From assembly GCA_021737785.1 (NCBI GenBank), contig JAIPDI010000020.1, positions 1 to 64,000 on the forward strand: a stretch of DNA of 64,000 bases. Direction: 5' to 3'. Below are positions 35,726 to 44,129 of this stretch, one piece after another. A program made the translations under genes and the position numbers. The notes beneath the pieces are model-generated. The model saw nothing but the letters and a program-made list of their open reading frames with translations. It was not told the origin of the DNA and did not search any database. The DNA comes from Deltaproteobacteria bacterium (GTDB lineage: Bacteria; Desulfobacterota; DSM-4660; Desulfatiglandales; Desulfatiglandaceae). How positions within the stretch are numbered: the stretch's first letter is position 1; every line of letters starts with the position of its first letter.

Positions 35726-36748
35726 ATGGCTGAAATGACCCTGAGAGAAAGATTCTGGAACCGTTTTATGGGGAAGGATGTGGACAAGACCCCATGCGGC
35801 AGCACCACCACCTATGGCGTCGTGGCCCTCATGGATGCCTGCGGGTATGCCAGGCCCCTTGCGGATACCGATCCGGTGGCCATGACCGAACTGGCCTATG
35901 CCGGACACAAATACGGCCAATTCGAATGGGTCAAGGCCATGGGATGGGATATCGTGGGCCTGAGCGAGGCCTTCGGATGCAAACTGGGGACCCCCCAGAA
36001 AGATATTCAATATTCCATCCATAGCCATCCCTATGCAGACAGCATCGAGAATATCGAGTTCCCGTCCGACTATCTGGAGCGGGGCCGGTTTCCGATGTTC
36101 AAGGAGCACTTCCGACTTCTTAAAGAAAAGGTGGGAGACGATCTGATCATATTCGGGGAGACAGAGGGTCCGTTCACCTGTGCCGCCAATCTGGTGGGCA
36201 CGGAGCAGTACATGAAATGGATCTACAAAAAGCCCGAAAATGTGCACAGGGTCCTGGAAGTCACCAAGGAGGCGGCCATCGCCGCCATCAATTTTGCCTT
36301 TGACAACGGGGCCGACTATTATGTCCTGGCGGAACCGACTGCGGGCCCGGCACTCATCAGGTCGAAATTTTTTGAAAAATTTGTGCTTCCCGTGCTCAAA
36401 GAGGTGGTCACCCGCTCAAAAGGGCCGGTGGTGCTGCACGTGTGCGGCAATACGGATTCCATCATCGACCTCATGTGCGATACCGGGGTGGTGGGGATCA
36501 GCATCGAGGAAAAGGCGGATATGAAAAAGGCGGTGGAAATCGCCCATAAGAAAGGCACAAAGGTTTTCGGCAACGTGGCCACCGCAACCACCCTCTTCAG
36601 CGGAACGCCCGAGGCCGTATACCAGGAGGCCACCCAGGCCCTTGAGAACGGAACGGATTTTCTCTGCCCGGGGTGCGGAATCGCCCCGCCGTCCCCGCTG
36701 GAAAACCTGCTGCAGCTCAAAAAGGCCCGGGACGACTATTTCGCATAA
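35726..36748 (+). CDS. Second UroD-family methyltransferase in operon A (MtaA-like)
   Basis: A 340-residue UroD/MtaA-superfamily protein with zinc-site motifs LHVCGNTDSIIDLM and LCPGCGIAPPSPLENLLQ; the latter matches mtaA at 42269 (APGCAVAPGTPTENLL) more than the upstream methyltransferase I. AGGAGG precedes the ATG. It is followed by a strong terminator, so it ends operon A. It could be an alternative methyl acceptor enzyme or a second substrate-specific methyltransferase using the same corrinoid protein. Confidence 0.78.
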   Translation: MAEMTLRERFWNRFMGKDVDKTPCGSTTTYGVVALMDACGYARPLADTDPVAMTELAYAGHKYGQFEWVKAMGWDIVGLSEAFGCKLGTPQKDIQYSIHSHPYADSIENIEFPSDYLERGRFPMFKEHFRLLKEKVGDDLIIFGETEGPFTCAANLVGTEQYMKWIYKKPENVHRVLEVTKEAAIAAINFAFDNGADYYVLAEPTAGPALIRSKFFEKFVLPVLKEVVTRSKGPVVLHVCGNTDSIIDLMCDTGVVGISIEEKADMKKAVEIAHKKGTKVFGNVATATTLFSGTPEAVYQEATQALENGTDFLCPGCGIAPPSPLENLLQLKKARDDYFA

Positions 36749-36773
36749 GCGAAACCCACGTCTCTCAACCCCT

Positions 36774-36816
36774 GAAGCCTTCCCCTGTTCTTCAAAGAAC
36801 GGGGGAAGGCTTTTTT
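36774..36816 (+). terminator. Rho-independent terminator of operon A
   Basis: GCCTTCCCCTGTTCTT pairs with GAACGGGGGAAGGC around a CAAA loop and is followed by TTTTTT. It lies 25 bp after the last gene of operon A. Confidence 0.92.
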
Positions 36817-37168
36817 GTGTGCTCATCACTTTTAGATCAAGCCTGATTCTATCGAAACAAACCACTCTTCGGGACAGATATCGGGTGGCATTCATACTGT
36901 GCTATAACAATTTTACCATTAGGACTATTGACAGGTTGGCATTTTTATCGTTCAATATTCAACATATATTATTATATATCATGTCAAAATAAACATGATT
37001 ATGCCGGAGAAGAGATTATACAGGAGAAGTTCCGCGACAATGGGCCGGCAGAAGGTCGAGGTTGCGGGTTGCGAACCTTTTCGGGACGTGAGACTTCAGA
37101 TCATTTAAAGATCGCTCACTCTGGTATTCCATATCTTATAACCTTTGCCTGTGCAAGGAGGCGACGCT
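36817..37168 (+). promoter_or_regulatory. Upstream region of kinase-regulator pair
   Basis: About 350 bp without a gene. A candidate promoter has TTGACA at 36928-36933 and TTCAAT after 17 bp. An AT-rich patch (36955-36985) follows. The kinase gene begins at 37169 behind AAGGAGG. Confidence 0.45.
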
Positions 37169-40027
37169 ATGCAAGTGAATTTCGCTTCAGAGACGGAAGT
37201 TGTTTTAGGAAAAGCGATTGAGTCGATCTGGAAGGCTTACAGCCTGGATGAACTCCTCGAAGCTTTCTTGTCCAACTTGCTCCACGTTGATCACGTGCGA
37301 AAGGCAGAAATCTCGCTATTCAACAAACAAAGAAACCTGTTCCCCGTAGCCAGTGCTGCGAATATAGGGCCAAGGGGGAAGGTGTATCAGGAGGTCAGGG
37401 TTGAAAGCTGGGTAATGGACTCTCCTGTTCTGCATTCCACCCGAAAAGTCAATCTGCCCAACATGCACTTTGCCCTTTCAATCCCCCTTTTGCAGGGCTC
37501 AGAGCCCCTGGGTTTTTTGCATATGGAGTTTGACCGAATTCCAACTTCTGCCAGTGATAAACTCCCCGTCTTCCATCTCCTCAGCCATCATCTTTCAATT
37601 AAAATAAGAGAAATAATGTTGACTGATGAGATCAAGGAGGCCAGAAGTGAATTGCAGGATGCGAGAACCGCCAACAGGGAGATGCTGCAACAGGTCACTT
37701 CGCTCAGCAAAGAGCTGTACGCTATTACCGCAATATCCACCAAGATAAACCAGTCAATGGAATTCCACAAAACCCTCGGGAAATCCATGACCAAGATCAG
37801 CGAGGTATTCAAGGCTTCAAGTATCGCCTTCTATATGAAGAGAGCAGGTTCCTCCGAACTGAAATTGTCCGATATGGAGGTGACGGACGACGCCCTTGAC
37901 CCCAGACTCGTGAGAGGGCTCTTGAAACAGCTGGAGAAGAAGAAAGTTGTGCACGATATCGTTACCCTCGGCAGGCCATTGATAAAGGATTTGGAACTGA
38001 TATTCAAAGAGGCAAAATTCGAAAAGGTGGCAGAAGGAGGGATCAGGACGTTGATCGGTGTTCCGTTAAATTCAAAGGAAACCAACATCGGCGCGTTGCT
38101 CCTTTTACATAAGTCAGCAGAGAACTTTACCCAAAGCAGTCTCAGATTGCTGTCCGGGATGGCCAATATTATGGGCATGGCCATCGAAAATATAAACCTC
38201 TACTGCCAGACCGAGCAGAAGAAGAAGGAGGCCGCATTCCTGGTCAACTCCATTGAGAGCTTCCATCAGACGCTCGATTTGAAAAGGACCCTGAAATCAG
38301 TAGCCGAGGAAGGGGCCAGGCTCACGGGTGACCAATACCAGGTTTATTTGTTTTGCAGAACCAGAGTTTCCATAGCGCAAGTCACATGCAGGACAGCTGA
38401 GGATAAAACGACCCTCAACTCGACCTTTTTCGAACATATCCAATCGGAAGAACTCAAGAAATTATACAACTATATGATGTCAAAGAACAAAGCTGTTTTG
38501 ATCAGGAGTATCAATCATGCAAGGAAGATGGGAAAAGAGATGAGGGACTATCTTCAAGAGAGAGGCATCCATTCCTTGATAAGCGTACCCCTTACGTTAA
38601 AGGAAGAAACCCTGGGGTTACTTCTCCTGGGAAAGGAGAAATGTGAAAAATCGCTTGATCACAGCGATCTCTCTGTTGCTGAGGCCTTGGGGAGTGCGGC
38701 CACGGTTGCCATTCAGAACGCTCGAGCTTACACATCCAGTCTCGAGATGAGCGACTTTCTTGAAAGAAAGATCGCAGAAAAGACCAGTCAGATTGAACAG
38801 ATACAAGAAACGCAGAGAATTCGAGTGGAACATCGGAAGGATATTATTTTCCGGGTCAACCGAAAAAACCGGTTTGTCTTTGTCAACAAGGCGATGGAAA
38901 AAATGACCGGAATCTCCAGGGAAGCGTTTTGTCGTGGCGATGTTTTGGCCGACGAAGTAGTTGTTGAGAAGGACCGTCCTCAGATACGAGAAGCCTTTGT
39001 GAAAGTCCTTAACAGTGAACTGGCAATGGTCAAGGATCTTGAGTATCGGCAACTCGCGATAGGGGGCGAAGACCGCATCATCTCCCTGACCATTTACCCG
39101 GAAAGGGATGCTGCCCACCGCATTATCGGGATTGAGGGGGTAGGGAGGGACATTACTCAAGAGAAAAAGCTGGCCGAAGAGCTAAAAAAAACGAGAGAAT
39201 TAGCCCTGTTAGGTGAATTTTCTGCTGACATCGCTCACCAGATTAGAAACCCCCTGAGTAATATTCTCATGGGGAAAAAGCGGTTGGAAAGGGCCTTAAA
39301 ACTGGACGTCCGCACTCAGGAGGCAGAGCAAGAACCTTGCAAAGAACCTGTTGCGTTCACATCTGGCCAAGAGAATTTGGCGGAGATCTTCGGAGATTTC
39401 TCAGAAGGAATCAGTAATCTAAATCAAATTGTCACCGAATTGCTGCAATATACCAAAACCCTGAAACTCACACGATCCTTTCAGCGAATCGATATTATCC
39501 TGGGGGAAGTCCTCAAGATGTTTGAGGACGTGATCAGGAAAAATAGGATAACGGTAAAAGAAGAGTATGACCCTGAGCTTCCACCACTTCAGATGGATGC
39601 CCTATTGATGGGGCAGGTATTTCAGAATGTGATTCACAATGCCATAGGAGCAATGCCGGGTGGGGGATGGCTTTTGACGCGAATTGGTTTTTGTTATGAA
39701 AGGCCCGGGTGCGCATTTATCTCGATCAGCGATTCTGGCGTCGGTATCAAGCCTTCTGAAATAGAAAATATCTTTCGCCCGTTTTATTCAACAAAGCCCT
39801 GCGGTGCCGGGCTGGGTTTGTCTCTGGCCTATCGCATTGTGGAGGCCCATAACGGCATCATACGGGTATGTCACAATCCATGCCCCAATCTTGCCCACAG
39901 GGCTTCTTCCGGGAATAGGGCAAATCGCAATCATCACGCAAGGGGAACTACCATACACATCCTCCTGCCTTTGGATACGACATCCGATGGAAAAACAGCA
40001 GAACCGGTTGGAGGTGATTTAGAATGA
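37169..40027 (+). CDS. Sensor histidine kinase with GAF and PAS domains
   Basis: A 952-residue cytoplasmic kinase without transmembrane helices. It carries about three GAF-type regions (roughly 10-150, 190-350, 365-535), a coiled coil, a PAS domain (~555-670, FRVNRKNRFVFVNKAMEKMTGI), a HisKA domain with phospho-acceptor in IAHQIRNPLSNI, and a HATPase domain (HNAIGAMPGG, DSGVGI, GAGLGLSLAYRIVEAHNG). An insert follows the last G box before the final strands. It overlaps the NtrC-type regulator by 4 bp, so they form a two-component pair, likely sensing a soluble or corrinoid-linked signal. Confidence 0.88.
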   Translation: MQVNFASETEVVLGKAIESIWKAYSLDELLEAFLSNLLHVDHVRKAEISLFNKQRNLFPVASAANIGPRGKVYQEVRVESWVMDSPVLHSTRKVNLPNMHFALSIPLLQGSEPLGFLHMEFDRIPTSASDKLPVFHLLSHHLSIKIREIMLTDEIKEARSELQDARTANREMLQQVTSLSKELYAITAISTKINQSMEFHKTLGKSMTKISEVFKASSIAFYMKRAGSSELKLSDMEVTDDALDPRLVRGLLKQLEKKKVVHDIVTLGRPLIKDLELIFKEAKFEKVAEGGIRTLIGVPLNSKETNIGALLLLHKSAENFTQSSLRLLSGMANIMGMAIENINLYCQTEQKKKEAAFLVNSIESFHQTLDLKRTLKSVAEEGARLTGDQYQVYLFCRTRVSIAQVTCRTAEDKTTLNSTFFEHIQSEELKKLYNYMMSKNKAVLIRSINHARKMGKEMRDYLQERGIHSLISVPLTLKEETLGLLLLGKEKCEKSLDHSDLSVAEALGSAATVAIQNARAYTSSLEMSDFLERKIAEKTSQIEQIQETQRIRVEHRKDIIFRVNRKNRFVFVNKAMEKMTGISREAFCRGDVLADEVVVEKDRPQIREAFVKVLNSELAMVKDLEYRQLAIGGEDRIISLTIYPERDAAHRIIGIEGVGRDITQEKKLAEELKKTRELALLGEFSADIAHQIRNPLSNILMGKKRLERALKLDVRTQEAEQEPCKEPVAFTSGQENLAEIFGDFSEGISNLNQIVTELLQYTKTLKLTRSFQRIDIILGEVLKMFEDVIRKNRITVKEEYDPELPPLQMDALLMGQVFQNVIHNAIGAMPGGGWLLTRIGFCYERPGCAFISISDSGVGIKPSEIENIFRPFYSTKPCGAGLGLSLAYRIVEAHNGIIRVCHNPCPNLAHRASSGNRANRNHHARGTTIHILLPLDTTSDGKTAEPVGGDLE

Positions 40028-41445
40028 AACATCAAATACTTGTGGTTGATGACCAGATGTCGATTTGCCACCACATTCGCGCGATATTGGAAAACGAGGG
40101 GTATGGGGTAGGCATTGCCCACAGCGGTGATCATGCCTTAAGCACGTTGTCCTCTCAGTCCTACGACCTGTTATTGGCCGACATGAAGATGCCGGGGATG
40201 GATGGGCTGGAACTGTTTGAACAGGCCCGCAAGATGGACCCGAACATCTCAGGTATTATTGTAACAGCGTATGGCTCCATCTCCTCGGCGGTCCACTGTA
40301 TCAAGCATGGAATAAGCGACTATCTGGTGAAGCCTTTTGAGCCGGAATCTTTGCTCATGGTTGTGGAAAAGGTCTTTAAAGAAAGAGAGATGATGCGGGA
40401 GATCGAAGATTTGAGAAAAGAGGTAACTCAAAAATACGCCTTCGGAAACATCATCGGCAAGAATCACAAGATGCAGGCTGTTTATAACCTGATCAAGAAG
40501 GTCTCCCCTACCGATGCCCGGGTTTTTATCTACGGCGAAACAGGCGTTGGCAAGGAGCTGGTGGCAAAGGCGATACATTTTAACAGTCTCAGAAAAAACA
40601 GGCCCTTTATCAGCATAAACTGCGGGGCATTGGCGGAGAGCCTGCTGGAGACCGAGCTGTTCGGGCATGAAAAGGGGGCCTTTACCGGTGCAATCCGTAA
40701 GAAGATGGGCAAATTCGAATACGCTCGAGGAGGAACCCTTTTTTTGGATGAGATCGGGGATATTTCGTCCAAGATGCAGGTAAAGCTGCTCAGGGTGCTT
40801 CAAGAAAAAATGCTGGAAAGGGTCGGGGGCAACGAGTCCATTGATGTGGATGTGAGGCTGCTTTCAGCCACTAATCAGGATATCGAGGAAAAGGTCGAAT
40901 GTGGCAAATTCCGGGTGGAACTCTTTTATCGGCTCAACGTAGTTCCGATTCATATCCCCCCCTTGAGAGAACGGATCGAGGATATTCCGCTTCTGGTAAA
41001 ACACTTTATGGAAATTTTTAACAAGAATATGAATAAAAATATCAAGCACTTTTCCATAAAAGCCATGCAACAATTGATGCAACATCACTGGCCGGGAAAT
41101 GTTCGAGAACTGGAAAACGTCCTGGAAAGGGCCTTTGTTACGACAGATGCTGATACCATTGAGAGCGTCATTTTTTCTCTCGACAGCCGTAACATGCCAT
41201 TTGGAGAAACCCCGTATAATGTAGATGTTGACATCCCTTATTTTTCAGCGCGATCCATCGTGCTCAGCCGATTCGAAAAGGCTTACCTTTTCGAAGCATT
41301 GAAGCGCTCTCAGGGAAATGTATCAAAAGCGGCTAAAGCAGTCGGGATGAACCAGCGTACTCTGTGGCGCAAGATCAACGCTTATGGATTTGATTGTGCG
41401 CGATTTAGGTCAGGATCTGACCCGCAGTCTTCTGTCACATCGTGA
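40024..41445 (+). CDS. NtrC-type sigma-54 response regulator
   Basis: A 473-residue activator with a receiver (ILVVDDQ, phosphorylation site LLADMKMPGMDG, conserved K in LVKPFEPE), a AAA+ sigma-54 domain (GETGVGKELVAKAIH, ELFGHEKGAFTGA, GGTLFLDEIGD) and a Fis-type helix-turn-helix (GNVSKAAKAVGMNQRTLWRKI). All functional motifs are intact. It is co-transcribed with the GAF/PAS kinase. Its target is not proven; the methanol locus directly downstream, with a weak sigma-54-like site at 42210, is the nearest candidate. Confidence 0.9.
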   Translation: MKHQILVVDDQMSICHHIRAILENEGYGVGIAHSGDHALSTLSSQSYDLLLADMKMPGMDGLELFEQARKMDPNISGIIVTAYGSISSAVHCIKHGISDYLVKPFEPESLLMVVEKVFKEREMMREIEDLRKEVTQKYAFGNIIGKNHKMQAVYNLIKKVSPTDARVFIYGETGVGKELVAKAIHFNSLRKNRPFISINCGALAESLLETELFGHEKGAFTGAIRKKMGKFEYARGGTLFLDEIGDISSKMQVKLLRVLQEKMLERVGGNESIDVDVRLLSATNQDIEEKVECGKFRVELFYRLNVVPIHIPPLRERIEDIPLLVKHFMEIFNKNMNKNIKHFSIKAMQQLMQHHWPGNVRELENVLERAFVTTDADTIESVIFSLDSRNMPFGETPYNVDVDIPYFSARSIVLSRFEKAYLFEALKRSQGNVSKAAKAVGMNQRTLWRKINAYGFDCARFRSGSDPQSSVTS

Positions 41446-41729
41446 CATTGCTGTCACTATAGTAACTTATTAAAATAATAGTGAATTTAAGAGCAAGGCC
41501 CTTTTTTCTGTTTTTTTGGGGCATTGATGACACAATATTCCTCCTGCAAATTGCCGGAATGCGCTGACTCAAAAGCTTTTTTCCACCTGCTTTTTCCTCT
41601 TGAATTCGGGTTCCCACGGTTGCCGATATTTTTGGCATTCAAATTGCAGCCTGTAAAGAAGAAAACAATCAAAAATTATACCTAAGCGTTATTTCTGAAG
41701 ATAAGTACGCAAGCCCTAAACCGGGAAGG
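41446..41729. other. Gene-free region before the riboswitch
   Basis: No credible gene here. TGTCAC/GTGACA units (41436-41460) lie at the end of the regulator gene and a poly-T run is near 41508. The promoter for the riboswitch transcript must lie in this stretch, but no consensus boxes stand out. Confidence 0.45.
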
Positions 41730-41975
41730 ATAAAGGAATCTGCGTGTCTTCCCAGGTAGGGAAGATGGTGAAAAGCCATCGCTGCCCCGCAACTGTAAGC
41801 AGCAATCCCTTTCCTCCCTTCATATCGAGCGACATGGAAAGGGTTTTTGGGGTCTTCATTTTCCAAAAAGCGAAATCTGTACCAGGCCACTGTTCCACTG
41901 TAAAGGGTAAGCGGAATGGGAAGGCGCAGAGAGTAGATAAAGCTGCAAGCCAGGATACCTGCCCAACTGAGGATA
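41730..41975 (+). promoter_or_regulatory. Cobalamin riboswitch
   Basis: The region contains the class's conserved cores in order: GGGAAGATGGTGAAAAGCC, the B12-box strand GCTGCCCCGCAACTGTAAGC, GGCCACTG, GGGAAGGC and GCCAGGATACCTGCC. Cobalamin riboswitches normally repress B12-related genes when adenosyl- or methylcobalamin is bound. Here it lies about 295 bp before mtaA, the first gene of a corrinoid-dependent methanol pathway, which is a logical but less common target. It may act through a terminator or anti-terminator in the following ~290 bp, which I could not identify. Confidence 0.92.
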
Positions 41976-42209
41976 TGGGTTTTTCGAGGGCAAAGACCAT
42001 ATCCGCCTGCAAGATCTAAATTCTCACATTTACCGCTATAACTTTGAATGCCATCTCAATGTCGTTATGTAACGGAGCTATACTCCCCGTACATAATTGC
42101 AGAAGACGATGCATGTCGTGCTCCCATTTTGCATATGCAGTAGACGATACAGGCGCGAGGACCTCCGGGGTGTTCCAAATTAGTTGCCAATGACGCCGCT
42201 CTTTTCAGA

Positions 42210-42226
42210 GAGGTTCCGTATATGCA
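42210..42226 (+). promoter_or_regulatory. Weak sigma-54-like promoter before mtaA
   Basis: GAGG at 42210-42213 and TGCAA at 42223-42227 give the GG-N10-GC spacing of a -24/-12 promoter, but the GGCAC part of the -24 box is missing (GGTTCC). It sits 43 bp before the mtaA start. It would bypass the riboswitch if real. Confidence 0.3.
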
Positions 42227-42268
42227 ATAGCATCTCAAACCATATCTTTTACCAAAGGAGGAGTTCTA

Positions 42269-43282
42269 ATGAATGGTAAAGAGCGAGTGATGGCTGTCTT
42301 GAATCATCAAAAGCCAGACAGAATGCCCTGTTTTGGGGCAAATTCCACCGTAACCTACGATCAGATGGAAAAGGTGCAGGCCTTTTGGCCTGAAGGCCAC
42401 CAAAAGGGAGAGGTCATGGCAAAACAGGCACTGGCGGCATATACCGTGCTCGGTTTTGATGCGGTGAGGGTGCCATTCTGCCAGACATTCGAGGCGGTCG
42501 CCCTGGGATGCAAATACAAACCGGGAAAGAGTGTCGCAGGTGGCGAGGGCATCCCGGGAATTGAACATCCGCCCCCCTACAAATTGGATGATACCCCCAT
42601 ATATCCTGATGATTTTCTTACCAGGGGCTCGATACCGGAACTGATAAAGGCAGTCAAAATTCTCAAAAAAGAGGTGGGTGGTGAGGTACTCGTTGTGGCG
42701 GGGATCATCGGGCCCTTTACCATTGCGGGATCTCTTCTGGATGCGGTTCCCATCCTCAAGGCCACATTTAAGGCCCCTGACAAGATCCGGCCTTTTCTTG
42801 AGGTCGCAGAGAAGGCCGGCACCACCCTTGCGAAGGCGCTCATAGACGCGGGCGCCGACATCATCTCCTGTGAAGACATGACCGCATCGCCCGAACTCAT
42901 TGCCCCAAAGACGTACAGAGATCTTGAATTGGAATATCAAAAAAGACAATTCGACGCCATCCACGTCCCCAAGATTTTGCACATTTGCGGCAACGTGGAC
43001 GGCATTGTGGAATGGATGGGTCAGACCGGGGCAGACATACTGAGCCTGGAGCCCAAGGCCAGTGCCCGGCTTGCCCGGGAAAAATGCGGCCCGGACATTA
43101 TTTTGATGGGGGGTGTGGATACCGCTACCACCCTTTTCATGAAAGATGCGGACACCGTGAGGCGGGGCTGCGAGGAGTCTATTGCCGACGGGATCCAGAT
43201 CCTGGCCCCGGGCTGTGCGGTTGCGCCTGGCACCCCCACCGAAAACCTCCTGGCCATGGTGGAGGTGGCCAAGGCCCATTAG
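42269..43282 (+). CDS. mtaA: MtaA-type methyltransferase (methylcorrinoid acceptor)
   Basis: A 337-residue UroD-fold methyltransferase of the MtaA/CmuA family. The zinc ligands are clear: H238 and C240 in KILHICGNVDG and C316 in LAPGCAVAPGTPTENLL, positions very close to those of methanogen MtaA. In archaea MtaA methylates coenzyme M; in bacteria with mta genes the acceptor is thought to be tetrahydrofolate. AAAGGAGG precedes the ATG. The next gene is mtaC, and mtaB lies 4.4 kb downstream, giving a full methanol:corrinoid:acceptor set. Confidence 0.87.
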   Translation: MNGKERVMAVLNHQKPDRMPCFGANSTVTYDQMEKVQAFWPEGHQKGEVMAKQALAAYTVLGFDAVRVPFCQTFEAVALGCKYKPGKSVAGGEGIPGIEHPPPYKLDDTPIYPDDFLTRGSIPELIKAVKILKKEVGGEVLVVAGIIGPFTIAGSLLDAVPILKATFKAPDKIRPFLEVAEKAGTTLAKALIDAGADIISCEDMTASPELIAPKTYRDLELEYQKRQFDAIHVPKILHICGNVDGIVEWMGQTGADILSLEPKASARLAREKCGPDIILMGGVDTATTLFMKDADTVRRGCEESIADGIQILAPGCAVAPGTPTENLLAMVEVAKAH

Positions 43283-43358
43283 CTGCATAAAGGATATGAG
43301 TGGCTTCTGCCGGAGCCGATTTATACATCTTAAACAGGGGAAAAGGAAGGAGGCCAAA

Positions 43359-44105
43359 ATGAGATATTTAGATGATTTTTCTAATATTTTCAAGCGCTAC
43401 GATCTCGACCTTGAGGTCCATGGAGAAGCAAGGGAAGTTTCGAAAGATGCCACCTTGCAGGCGATCGCCAAATTCGTTGTGGAGGGGAACGATGAGGGGA
43501 TCCTGGCGGCCGTCCAGAAGGCCCTGGAGACAAAATCGCCTCTCGACGTTATCAACGATGCCTTGATCGCAGGTATGAACGAGGTGAGCCGTCTGTGGGA
43601 TGAAGGGATCTATTTCCTTCCTCAGGTCATCCTCTCGGCAGACGCGATGAGTATTGGAATTGCCGAGTGTGAGAAAAAAATGGGTAAGGCCATGGAGAGG
43701 AAGTCCACTGTAGTCACCCATACGGCCGAGGGAGATATCCACGACATCGGACAGGTTATTGCCAACGCCCTGCTCAATGCCAATGGCTATAATGTTGTGA
43801 ACCTCGGCGCTGATGTCCCGGTTGAAAAAGTGGTTGCCGCGTGCAAGGAACACAGGCCTGTGATGGTCACCGGCACCGCCCTGATGACCACCACCATGAC
43901 GGCATTTCCCAAGATCGCCCATCAGCTCCAGTCTGTCGGCCTGAATATCCCCTTTATCTGCGGCGGGGGAGCGGTCTGCGAGGAATACGTTACCAGTTAC
44001 CCCCTGGGCATCTGGGGCAAAGAGTGCAGCCAGGCGCCGGGAATGGCCGAGGACGCCACAGAGGGCGAGAGTTGGGAAGCCATGCGCGCTAAATGGAACG
44101 GGTAG
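43359..44105 (+). CDS. mtaC: Methanol corrinoid protein MtaC
   Basis: A 248-residue corrinoid protein of the MtaC type rather than the shorter MtvC type in operons A and B. It has the helical cap (DALIAGMNEVSRLWDEGIYF) and the B12 domain with H128 in EGDIHDIGQ as cobalt ligand, then VTGTALMTTTMTAFPKIAHQ and FICGGGAVCEEYV, which match methanogen MtaC closely. It would be methylated by MtaB with methanol and demethylated by MtaA. Start at ATG 43359 behind AAGGAGG; a longer frame upstream overlaps mtaA and is not used. Confidence 0.9.
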   Translation: MRYLDDFSNIFKRYDLDLEVHGEAREVSKDATLQAIAKFVVEGNDEGILAAVQKALETKSPLDVINDALIAGMNEVSRLWDEGIYFLPQVILSADAMSIGIAECEKKMGKAMERKSTVVTHTAEGDIHDIGQVIANALLNANGYNVVNLGADVPVEKVVAACKEHRPVMVTGTALMTTTMTAFPKIAHQLQSVGLNIPFICGGGAVCEEYVTSYPLGIWGKECSQAPGMAEDATEGESWEAMRAKWNG

Positions 44106-44129
44106 AACACAAAGGAAGGATTACAGGGA

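Noticed and set aside
41744-42019. 91-codon open frame before mtaA
   Set aside because: It coincides with the cobalamin riboswitch; the conservation there is RNA-type (B12 box), not coding.
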